From JASFUX01 sp050050115 (GTDB lineage Bacteria > Pseudomonadota > Alphaproteobacteria > Caulobacterales > Maricaulaceae), in the NCBI GenBank assembly GCA_050050115.1, contig JASFUX010000210.1, forward strand, positions 1 to 6,175: a stretch of 6,175 nt of DNA. Reading direction: 5' to 3'. Made by a program: the position numbers and the translations under genes. Shown piece by piece: positions 1 through 5,637 of the stretch. The notes beneath the pieces are model-generated. The model was not told where the DNA came from, ran no database searches, and saw nothing but the letters and a program-made list of their open reading frames with translations. Positions within the stretch are counted from its first letter, which is position 1. Each line of letters starts with the position of its first letter.

Positions 1-87
1 ACCCTCGGCGAATCCGGAGTAGTCGCGTCCGAAACCGCCGGCGCCTAGAATTCCCTTTTTCCGTAACGCGTTCCATTCGTGACGCAC
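1..87 (-). CDS. Possible 5' end of a divergent gene (partial, unidentified)
   Basis: On the minus strand a frame stays open from the left edge back to a stop at 129-127. A GTG codon at 87-85 could start it, with a weak AGGG-type ribosome site about 8 nt upstream. The peptide would begin VRHEWNALRKKG and include the glycine-rich stretch ILGAGGFGRDY. Such a stretch can occur in nucleotide-binding loops, but 29 residues are too few to name a family. If real, the gene is transcribed away from the sulfatase and the two share the region 88-245 as promoter space. The competing reading is a plus-strand gene ending at the TAG at 46-48, whose last 15 codons show similar third-position GC. I cannot decide between them from this window. 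Confidence 0.22.
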   Translation of the reverse strand, partial: MRHEWNALRKKGILGAGGFGRDYSGFAEG

Positions 88-245
88 GAGTTGCGCCCTG
101 TGCGCGACGCGTGTTCGTCCATGAATTCAACGCCCGCGTTCGTGTAGGCGGCGTTGTTCGCCCCCGACCCGCTTCGCACGCTCCTCCCGTGATCACAGCC
201 AGAGCGCAAGCCCGCCTCTGAGCGCACGACACGGGAGAGAGCATC
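88..245. promoter_or_regulatory. Upstream region of the sulfatase operon
   Basis: This stretch has no convincing coding frame and precedes the first gene of the cluster, so the promoter should lie here or just left of it. I see no clear -35/-10 pair. It contains the 8-bp palindrome GTGATCAC at 189-196, which could be an operator or chance, and one arm of an inverted repeat that reaches the ribosome binding site. Confidence 0.35.
184..237 (+). promoter_or_regulatory. Inverted repeat that can mask the sulfatase ribosome binding site
   Basis: CTCCCGTG at 184-191 is the exact reverse complement of CACGGGAG at 230-237. The right arm contains the whole GGGAG Shine-Dalgarno core (233-237) of the sulfatase gene. 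Inside the 38-nt loop a smaller hairpin is possible (CAGAG 200-204 with CTCTG 216-220). If transcription starts upstream of 184, the mRNA could fold so that the ribosome site is paired. Only the pairing is seen; a regulatory role is inferred. Confidence 0.3.
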
Positions 246-2042
246 ATGAAACCATCATCGCACGCGTCGCGCGGACGCGTCCTCGCCAGGGCGAGCGGTC
301 TCGCCGCCGCCATTGTCATGGCCGCGCTGGCGCGAAGCCCCGCCCTCGCCCAGCCGGAGGACGGTCAACGCCCGAACTTCGTGCTCATCGTGGCCGACGA
401 CCTCGGGTTTTCCGATCTCGGCAGCTACGGCGGCGAGATCCATACGCCCAACATCGACCGGCTCGCTGAGTCCGGGCTCCGGTTCGCGAACTTCTACGTC
501 GCGCCGAACTGCTCGCCAACGCGCTCGATGCTCATGACCGGGCTCGACAATCACGTCGTGGGCATGGGGAACATGCATGAGCGCACCGCTCCCAACCAGC
601 TCGGTCAACCGGGCTACGAGGGCGTATTGCGCACCGATGTAGAGACCGTCGCCGACGCGCTCCTGGGCACGGGCTACCACACCTACATGGTCGGCAAGTG
701 GCACCTCGGCCACGACCCCGAGCACCTGCCCGTCGCGCGCGGCTTCGAGCGCTCGTTCTCGATGCTCAACGGCGCGGGCAGCCACTTCGACATGACCGGC
801 ACGAACCGCGACAATGAAGAGTCCGAGTTCGTCGAGAACGGCGAATACCTCACGCGCCTGCCGCGGCGTTACTACTCGACCCGGACGTTCACCGACAAAA
901 TCATAGAATACATCGACGAGAACCGCGACGACGGTCAGCCGTTCTTCGCCTACGTCGCCCACCAGGCGCCGCACGACCCTTTGCAGGTCCCCGACAGCTG
1001 GCTGCGCCGCTACTTCGGCGCCTATGACGACGGCTGGGACGTCCTGCGCGAGGAGCGTCTCGAACGCATGCGCGAGATCGGCCTCTTGCCCGCTCACACC
1101 GAGGTCGCGCCCCGGCTTTGGTATGTCCCCGAGTGGGAACGCATGACCCTCATCGCCCGGGCGCAATCGTCGCGTCGCATGGAAGTCTACGCCGCCATGG
1201 TCGAGTACCTCGACCAGGAGGTCGGCCGCCTCGTCGACTACCTCGAGGAAACCGGCGAGTTCGAGAACACCATCATCATCTTCATGTCGGACAACGGCCC
1301 CAGCCCGTCCGATCCCATTCAGCAAGCCCGTCAAGGCGCCGGCGTTACGCTCGACGCGAACTTCTACGCCACCCACTACCGCACCGACTTTCAGTCGATG
1401 GGCCGGCACAACAGCTTCGCGGCGCAGTCCCAGCCCTGGGCTCAGGTCTCCGCAACGCCGTTCAACGGCTTCAAGCTGACGACTTTCGACGGCGGCGTGC
1501 GCTCGCCGCTCATCATCTGGAGCCAGGACCAGGCCGGCGCAGGTTCGGTGAACACGGCCGATGTCCTGCACGTCTCCGACATCGCCCCGACCCTCCTCGA
1601 TCTCGCCGGCGCCGATCCGGCCTCGTTCAACGCGCGTCCCGGCCAAGACCTTCAGCGCGGGCGCTCGTGGCGGCCGCTCATTGAAGCGCCGGGTGCGAAC
1701 GAAGGCTCGATCGTCGAGGGCCTTGGCATGGAGATCTTCGGCGGCCGCGCCTATCGCGAGGGCGATTGGAAGATCACCTGGATGTACGCGCCCTACGGCA
1801 ACGACGACTGGCAGCTGTTCAACCTCGCCAGCGATCCCTCCGAAAGCCAGGATCTCTCGGACGAGTTCCCCGAGCTGCGCGCGCGCATGATCGCGGCGTG
1901 GGACGCCTATGCGGCGGCCAACAACGTGATCGTCCCAGATCTCACTGTGTTCGACGGCATGGAGGAAAACCTGCCTCCGCGTCCGCCGGTCGACGCCCCT
2001 GATTGGCCGCGCGGTCAAGAATCCAACTGGTCCTCGAACTGA
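246..2042 (+). CDS. atsA: Secreted AtsA-type arylsulfatase (formylglycine-dependent, type I)
   Basis: Hydrolyses sulfate esters to alcohol or phenol plus sulfate, probably in the periplasm. The 598-residue protein starts at an ATG with GGGAG 8 nt upstream. Residues 1-36 are a Sec-type signal peptide with cleavage expected after PALA; no clear twin-arginine motif is seen. The sulfatase fold follows: metal ligands in VADDLG (Asp51, Asp52), the signature CSPTR with Cys89 as the formylglycine precursor, GKWHLG (Lys151, His153), His239 or His243 in AHQAPHDP, SDNG (Asp349, Asn350) and Lys410 in NGFK before a GGVRSP segment. The patterns GGEIHTPN, MEVYAAMVE and YREGDWK match my memory of Pseudomonas AtsA (about 536 residues). 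The extra length is the signal peptide and a proline-rich C-terminal tail (about 565-598). It is first in the cluster that ends with its likely maturase. The physiological substrate is unknown; 'aryl' is a family name only. Confidence 0.95.
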   Translation: MKPSSHASRGRVLARASGLAAAIVMAALARSPALAQPEDGQRPNFVLIVADDLGFSDLGSYGGEIHTPNIDRLAESGLRFANFYVAPNCSPTRSMLMTGLDNHVVGMGNMHERTAPNQLGQPGYEGVLRTDVETVADALLGTGYHTYMVGKWHLGHDPEHLPVARGFERSFSMLNGAGSHFDMTGTNRDNEESEFVENGEYLTRLPRRYYSTRTFTDKIIEYIDENRDDGQPFFAYVAHQAPHDPLQVPDSWLRRYFGAYDDGWDVLREERLERMREIGLLPAHTEVAPRLWYVPEWERMTLIARAQSSRRMEVYAAMVEYLDQEVGRLVDYLEETGEFENTIIIFMSDNGPSPSDPIQQARQGAGVTLDANFYATHYRTDFQSMGRHNSFAAQSQPWAQVSATPFNGFKLTTFDGGVRSPLIIWSQDQAGAGSVNTADVLHVSDIAPTLLDLAGADPASFNARPGQDLQRGRSWRPLIEAPGANEGSIVEGLGMEIFGGRAYREGDWKITWMYAPYGNDDWQLFNLASDPSESQDLSDEFPELRARMIAAWDAYAAANNVIVPDLTVFDGMEENLPPRPPVDAPDWPRGQESNWSSN

Positions 2043-2049
2043 AAGCCTC

Positions 2050-2066
2050 CCGACGACTGACGTCGG
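2050..2066 (+). other. Intercistronic stem-loop
   Basis: CCGACG at 2050-2055 pairs perfectly with CGTCGG at 2061-2066 around the 5-nt loop ACTGA. It lies in the 41-nt gap between the sulfatase stop and the next gene, 4 nt upstream of that gene's ribosome site. No T-run follows, so it is not an intrinsic terminator. It may protect an mRNA end or tune expression between the exported enzyme and the membrane protein, or may be chance in GC-rich DNA. Confidence 0.35.
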
Positions 2067-2070
2067 ATCA

Positions 2071-2076
2071 AAGGAG
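2071..2076 (+). promoter_or_regulatory. Ribosome binding site AAGGAG, fixes the start at 2084
   Basis: AAGGAG lies 7 nt upstream of ATG 2084. The same frame is open from an ATG at 2003 inside the sulfatase gene, but only the start at 2084 gives a strong ribosome site and a protein beginning directly with a signal peptide (MKRLSILTASAS). Confidence 0.8.
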
Positions 2077-2083
2077 TACAGTC

Positions 2084-3076
2084 ATGAAACGCTTGTCCAT
2101 CCTCACCGCCTCCGCAAGCGCCGCCGCGCTGCTTTGCGCCGCCGCTCCGGCAGAGGCTCAAGTCGACGGCGCCCGCGTCTTCCTGCCGCTACCGAAGAAC
2201 ACCAACATCGTCACCACGCAGTATCTCGGCGGAACCGCGAACGCCTCGTGGAGCAACTTCACCGCGGTCACGCCGAACGTCGACATCGAGAGCGACGTTT
2301 ACGCTCTCGCCTACACCCGCGTGCAGCCGGTGTTCGGTCGCACGATTTTCTGGCAGGGCGTGATTCCCGCCGCAACGATCGACACCGGCTCGTCGCTGCC
2401 GCTGCCGACCGACGACTCGTTCGTGAACGGCTTCGGAGACCCGATCGTGGGCGCGACCGTCAACGTCTTCGGCGCGCCGGGAATGCCGGCATACGAGTGG
2501 CTGCGCGACGATGTCGACCTGCTGGTCAACGTCGGCGTCAACGTCACGCTGCCGATCGGAACCTACGACAGCGATCAATCGCTCAACGTCGGATCCAACC
2601 AGTGGAAGGGACGGTTCTCAGCGCCGATCATCAAGGCGTTCGGCCCGTGGGTTCCTGGTCAGCGTACGACCCTTGAAGTGACGCCCTCGGTGACCGTCTT
2701 TGGCGACAACGACGACGCGCCGAGCGGCTCGATCTCACAAGATCCGCTCTATTCGCTCGAAGCGCATCTAACGCGCGACATGACGCGGGACGCCTGGGTG
2801 TCGCTTGACTACACGTGGCTCGGCGGCGGCGAAGAGACGCTCACCAACGACGCCGGTCTCATCTTGAACGAAACCGACGGGCTCGACGCGTCGCTTTTCG
2901 GCGCGACGGTCGCCTATCAGATCAATGACAACCTGAGCCTGCGACTCAGCCACGCGCAGACCCTCTCGGAATCCAACGACGGCTTCGCGCTCGAGGGTTC
3001 AATGACAATGGTCCGACTCTCCTGGGCCTGGCATGACGTGCTCCAGCGCGTCGACGACTTTCGGAACCCGATGTGA
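2084..3076 (+). CDS. Predicted outer-membrane transporter, MetA-pathway phenol degradation-like family
   Basis: A 330-residue exported protein, predicted to be a beta-barrel in the outer membrane. Residues 1-25 are a signal peptide ending PAEA, with cleavage before Gln26. The mature N-terminus (GARVFLPLPKNTNIVTTQYL) matches the typical opening of PF13557-type proteins ('putative MetA-pathway of phenol degradation'), in which an RxYxPxPxGTN-like stretch precedes the first strand. The rest alternates short polar turns rich in Asp, Asn and Gly with amphipathic strands, and ends with a strand-like MVRLSWAWHDV and a short tail. There are no cytoplasmic-type domains. The family is poorly characterised; some members sit near genes for use of aromatic or hydrophobic compounds. 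Position directly after the sulfatase suggests passage of a sulfated substrate or its product, but this is inference. Its stop overlaps the next start, so the two barrel genes are probably co-translated. Confidence 0.75.
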   Translation: MKRLSILTASASAAALLCAAAPAEAQVDGARVFLPLPKNTNIVTTQYLGGTANASWSNFTAVTPNVDIESDVYALAYTRVQPVFGRTIFWQGVIPAATIDTGSSLPLPTDDSFVNGFGDPIVGATVNVFGAPGMPAYEWLRDDVDLLVNVGVNVTLPIGTYDSDQSLNVGSNQWKGRFSAPIIKAFGPWVPGQRTTLEVTPSVTVFGDNDDAPSGSISQDPLYSLEAHLTRDMTRDAWVSLDYTWLGGGEETLTNDAGLILNETDGLDASLFGATVAYQINDNLSLRLSHAQTLSESNDGFALEGSMTMVRLSWAWHDVLQRVDDFRNPM

Positions 3077-4086
3077 TGTCCGGCCCCGCTGTCACGTCGA
3101 AAGCTGGGACCGCGTCAATCGCGGTCCTGGCGGCGGCCCTCCTCGCGCCGGCGAGTCCCGCATTCGCCCAAGCGGAGTGCGCCGAGCTACTGGGTCGAAG
3201 CGACGTTGATCTCGACACGGTCGTCGACGCCGGGTGCGAGCTGACCGCCGAGCAAATCAGCCGGCTGATGGACAATCCGGTCGGCGAGCTGGTGATGATG
3301 CCGATCCAGTATGATCGGCTCACCGTCGAGGAAGCCTTCACCGGCTCGGAACAAGTGATCGAAACGGTGAAGATCATCCCCACCTATCCCGTGCGCGTCG
3401 GAGACTGGAATCTCGTCAACCGCGCAGCGTTTTCGTTTGCGCGGCTGCCGATCGACACGGACGCGTTCGCCGACGTCGGAACGCAGTCGGACACCCTGGA
3501 CGTCTCGATCGACGGTCCGCCGCTCGTCAGCGACCCCTTCGCGGGTTCGACATCAGGGTTCGGCGATCTCGCCTACGTCGGGCTGTTCACGCCGCGGGAG
3601 TCGACTCCGATCGGCGACGGTCAGTTCATCTGGGCCGCGGGTCCGACCATGATTCTGCCAACGGCGTCAGAGGACTTCCTCGGCCAAGGCAAGGTGCAGG
3701 TCGGCCCAGCCTTCGCGGCGGCCTATCTCGGCCGCGACTGGACCGTGGGCGTCTTTCCTCAACACTGGTGGTCGGTGAGCGGCGACGATGACCGGCCAAC
3801 CGTCTCCCAGACCAACATCCAGTACTTCGTCTACAGAAAGCTTCCCAATCAGTGGTCGATCGGCGCGTCGCCGAACATCTCGATCGACTGGACGGACGAC
3901 GACGGCGCCGCGGTGAATTTTCCGATCGGCATCGGCCTGAACAAGACGCTGTTCCTCGGCCGAGTTCCAGCCCGCGTCGGCGTGGAGGCAAGCTACTACG
4001 CTCTGCGAGACGACGACGCCATTGCACCCGAATGGGGCCTTCGGTTCTCGATCACGCCCGTCGTCCCGGCCGCTTTCCTGAGGTGA
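3076..4086 (+). CDS. Predicted outer-membrane beta-barrel protein ('neuromedin U'/transporter type)
   Basis: A 336-residue exported protein. The ATG at 3076 overlaps the upstream stop by one base (TGATG); an alternative GTG at 3073 adds one residue. No strong Shine-Dalgarno is visible, which fits translational coupling. Residues 1-31 are a signal peptide ending PAFA before Gln32. A short N-terminal segment with two cysteines (Cys35, Cys54), possibly a disulfide, leads to DNPVGELVMMPIQYD. From there the protein follows a pattern I recall from proteins labelled 'neuromedin U' or 'transporter': IIPTYPVRVGDWNLVNR, GFGDLAYVGLF, WAAGPTMILPTAS, WWSVSGDDDR, then WGLRFSITPVVP at the end. These are predicted barrels of unknown function; the neuromedin label is an old mis-annotation. 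It is distinct from, but similar in architecture to, its upstream neighbour, so the pair may form two pores with different cargo. Confidence 0.72.
   Translation: MSGPAVTSKAGTASIAVLAAALLAPASPAFAQAECAELLGRSDVDLDTVVDAGCELTAEQISRLMDNPVGELVMMPIQYDRLTVEEAFTGSEQVIETVKIIPTYPVRVGDWNLVNRAAFSFARLPIDTDAFADVGTQSDTLDVSIDGPPLVSDPFAGSTSGFGDLAYVGLFTPRESTPIGDGQFIWAAGPTMILPTASEDFLGQGKVQVGPAFAAAYLGRDWTVGVFPQHWWSVSGDDDRPTVSQTNIQYFVYRKLPNQWSIGASPNISIDWTDDDGAAVNFPIGIGLNKTLFLGRVPARVGVEASYYALRDDDAIAPEWGLRFSITPVVPAAFLR
4080..4086 (+). promoter_or_regulatory. Ribosome binding site GAGGTGA overlapping the upstream stop codon
   Basis: GAGGTGA includes the TGA stop (4084-4086) of the upstream gene and lies 5 nt before ATG 4092. 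It selects 4092 as the start of the maturase over the longer open frame that begins at 3852 inside the previous gene, and suggests coupled translation. Confidence 0.75.
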
Positions 4087-4091
4087 ACGCC

Positions 4092-5069
4092 ATGTCGCTC
4101 CCCCTGCACCATCTTCCCAAACTCGCGCTGGTTTCCATGCTCCTCGCCAGCGCAGCCGCGTGCGGTTCTCGAAACGACGACGCGCCCACGCTCGCATGCT
4201 TGACGACTGAGCCGGGAACCGTAGCCCAGATCCCCGCCGGCGCGTTCGACTTCGGATCCTCGGCCTTCTATCCCGAAGAAGGCCCGGTGACCCGCATCGA
4301 AGTCGCGAGCTTCGACATCGACGTCCACGAAGTCACCAACGCCCAGTTCGCCGCTTTCGTCGAAGCCACCGGTTACGTCACCAGCGCCGAGCGCGCGGAG
4401 GAGTTGGGCTTTCCCGCGCCCGGCTCCGCGGTGTTCTCAGCCGCGCAGTGGAAGTTCGTGCCCGGCGCCAGCTGGCGCCATCCCGAAGGCCCAGACAGCT
4501 CCATCACCGGCCGTGATCACGATCCTGTCGTCCAGGTCTCGCTAGAGGACGCGCGCGCCTACGCCGCCTGGGCCGGACGCGCCCTTCCTACTGAGACGCA
4601 ATGGGAATACGCCGCACGCGGCGGCCTCAATGGCGCGGACTACGCCTGGGGCGACGCTCTAACGCCCGGCGGCGCGCACATGGCCAACACCTGGCAGGGC
4701 CCCTTCCCCGTCATCGACACCGCCAACGACGGCCACATGGGTCGCGCGCCCGTGGGGTGCTATGAAGCGAACAGCTACGGCCTGCACGACATGATCGGCA
4801 ACGTCTGGGAGTGGACCGACGATCCCTACTTCCCCAATCACCGCTTCGTCGCCGATCCCGCGGACGCCCACGACGCGCCGCCAGAAGGCTTCGATCCCCG
4901 CCAGCCGAGCGTGCCGGTCGGCGTCATTAAAGGAGGATCGTTTCTGTGCGCGCCGAACTTTTGCGCGAGGTACCGTCCGGCGGCGCGGCATGCGCAGGAC
5001 ACTGGGCTCGGGACCAATCACATCGGATTTAGAACCGTAGGTTCCAACAGCGCGATCGATCGCTCCTAG
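4092..5069 (+). CDS. Formylglycine-generating enzyme (sulfatase maturase), probable lipoprotein
   Basis: Oxidises the Cys of a CxPxR-type sulfatase motif to C-alpha-formylglycine, using O2 and copper. The 325-residue protein has a hydrophobic N-terminus (about 8-23) ending SAAAC, so Cys24 could be a lipidated +1 residue; a plain signal peptide or anchor is the alternative. The FGE-sulfatase domain spans about 40-317: DVHEVTNAQF (77-86), SWRHPEGPDS (127-136), DPVVQVS (144-150), RALPTETQWEYAARGG (163-178), NSYGLHDMIGNVWEW (227-241), GGSFLCAPNFCARYR (281-295) and NHIGFR (309-314). Cys286 and Cys291 form the C-x4-C copper-binding pair of true FGEs, which separates this protein from EgtB, PvdO and other SUMF1-fold relatives lacking the pair. 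The matches to human SUMF1 are extensive. It is the last gene of the sulfatase cluster, so the natural client is the product of 246-2042. Confidence 0.93.
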   Translation: MSLPLHHLPKLALVSMLLASAAACGSRNDDAPTLACLTTEPGTVAQIPAGAFDFGSSAFYPEEGPVTRIEVASFDIDVHEVTNAQFAAFVEATGYVTSAERAEELGFPAPGSAVFSAAQWKFVPGASWRHPEGPDSSITGRDHDPVVQVSLEDARAYAAWAGRALPTETQWEYAARGGLNGADYAWGDALTPGGAHMANTWQGPFPVIDTANDGHMGRAPVGCYEANSYGLHDMIGNVWEWTDDPYFPNHRFVADPADAHDAPPEGFDPRQPSVPVGVIKGGSFLCAPNFCARYRPAARHAQDTGLGTNHIGFRTVGSNSAIDRS

Positions 5070-5139
5070 AGGCGTCATCTACAGGGACCAGGCACTGCGC
5101 TCCTAGGCAGGCCGGGTGCTGGGCCCCCAATTCAACCGA

Positions 5140-5297
5140 GGCGCCTGGCCCCCTTTTGAAGGTCCGAACTACCGTTCCAATCGACCGGGGTCTTCCTGAG
5201 AGCTGAACGGGTGGAGGATTCCTGATATGCGCTCAGGCGCCGCTCTCACCCTCCAAACTCGGAAGAGCTCGTTCGAGCAAACACTTGGCCAGGCGCC
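5140..5297. repeat. 11-bp inverted repeat pair
   Basis: GGCGCCTGGCC at 5140-5150 is the exact reverse complement of GGCCAGGCGCC at 5287-5297, with 136 nt between. A related but imperfect copy, GGCTAGGCGCG, lies at 5307-5317. The arms could be ends of a small element or pair in the 3' part of the operon transcript; no target-site duplication is evident. Confidence 0.4.
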
Positions 5298-5637
5298 CCA
5301 TCCCATGGCTAGGCGCGTGGGGACACCTTTGTCGACGGATTGGCTTATTCGCTTCGCGTGCGAGAGTGTAAAAGGCCACGCTCAACCGACTGGGCTGCCC
5401 CATCGGGGTGGCCAGAGCTCTAAATTAGAGTCCAGCGCTCAGCGTCTGCGTGACCGCCGGCGAGGACGCAGCGTACGTCGACCCCGCGCGCGGTCTCGCC
5501 GTGCTCGCGCACCTTGGCCGAGTAGTAGTCGACGACTTGGCGGAGCGAACCCGCGCGGGCGTCGTGATCAGTTACCGGACTTTCTGGCGCGTTCGTGGAT
5601 GTATGCAGCGACCGAGCGCGGCGGGTCGGTCTCATAA
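5227..5637 (+). CDS. Doubtful 136-codon ORF, unidentified
   Basis: An ATG at 5227 has a good GGAGG ribosome site 9 nt upstream (5213-5217), the main reason to list it. The predicted protein has a mixed first half (about residues 1-75, including STDWLIRFACESVKG) and a second half that is an arginine/serine-rich antisense read of the methyltransferase remnant and the PhyH gene end. I recognise no domain, signal or membrane segment. Either it is spurious, or only the first half descends from a gene that lost its end at the same junction that truncated the methyltransferase. Spurious is more likely. Confidence 0.15.
   Translation: MRSGAALTLQTRKSSFEQTLGQAPHPMARRVGTPLSTDWLIRFACESVKGHAQPTGLPHRGGQSSKLESSAQRLRDRRRGRSVRRPRARSRRARAPWPSSSRRLGGANPRGRRDQLPDFLARSWMYAATERGGSVS
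5393..5413 (+). other. Strong RNA hairpin with 3-nt loop
   Basis: GGCTGCCCC (5393-5401) and GGGGTGGCC (5405-5413) form a 9-bp stem in plus-strand RNA, seven Watson-Crick pairs and two G-U wobbles, around the loop ATC. On the minus strand the two wobbles become A/C mismatches, so the structure favours a plus-strand transcript. No T-run follows, so it is not a standard intrinsic terminator; it could be a 3'-end structure of the sulfatase operon mRNA. Confidence 0.4.
5418..5430. repeat. Short perfect palindrome
   Basis: CTCTAA and TTAGAG flank a single A (5418-5430). This AT-rich island lies 4 nt beyond the strong hairpin. It may be a protein-binding site or simply part of the same structured segment. 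Confidence 0.3.
5477..5575 (-). pseudogene. Truncated N-terminus of a SAM-dependent methyltransferase
   Basis: Read on the minus strand from 5575, this gives 33 residues including LRQVVDYYSAKVREHG and ending TARGVD. I recognise this as the opening of a class I SAM-dependent methyltransferase family in which a YYxxKxxxHG segment and xRGVD are followed by WNSE and a glutamine/leucine-rich stretch. Here the expected WNSE does not follow GVD. The frame instead reads VRCVLAGGHADAERW and stops at 5422-5420, and neither other minus frame restores the family pattern. The first codon is GTA, not a usable start, so any start is lost or altered too. The segment overlaps the end of the PhyH gene by 8 nt, as expected for a former operon partner. 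No catalytic part remains, so the product would be inactive. Confidence 0.5.

Larger units (their letters stand above)
5070..5476. other. Intergenic region, no convincing gene
   Basis: About 400 nt between the end of the plus-strand operon and the minus-strand methyltransferase remnant. I find no RNA gene and no classic intrinsic terminator: there is a TTTT at 5154-5157 but no good stem directly before it. Its sequence looks less biased at third positions than the flanking genes in any frame. It does hold several inverted repeats, listed separately, and one weak open frame. It may be the scar of a rearrangement, because it abuts a truncated gene. Confidence 0.5.

Noticed and set aside
255..2018. 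A 587-codon minus-strand open frame covering nearly the whole sulfatase gene
   Set aside because: Long antisense frames arise from strong third-position GC bias. This one has no recognisable domain, is rich in Arg, Val and Ala, and lies opposite a gene with all family motifs.
246..2042. Alkaline phosphatase or phosphonate hydrolase instead of sulfatase
   Set aside because: The CSPTR motif with GKWHLG and the AtsA-like segments MEVYAAMVE and YREGDWK fit the type I arylsulfatase family; side activity on phosphoesters cannot be excluded.
2003..2083. A 27-codon N-terminal extension of the first barrel protein
   Set aside because: It would overlap the sulfatase end and bury the signal peptide; AAGGAG before 2084 is a much better start.
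3852..4091. An 80-codon N-terminal extension of the maturase inside the preceding gene
   Set aside because: The extension is arginine-rich shadow sequence. The start at 4092 has a good ribosome site and begins directly with an export signal.
3667..4197. Minus-strand frame opposite the second barrel gene and the maturase start
   Set aside because: No motif or plausible composition; antisense shadow of two well-supported genes.
4092..5069. EgtB, PvdO or another SUMF1-fold enzyme instead of FGE
   Set aside because: The C-x4-C pair (286, 291) and the WRHPEGP and GNVWEW motifs match true formylglycine-generating enzymes, and a sulfatase sits in the same cluster.
5120..5165. Possible intrinsic terminator ending in CCCTTTTG
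   Set aside because: The T-run is only four bases and no stable stem directly precedes it; GGCGCC is a loopless palindrome and other pairings are 4-5 bp.
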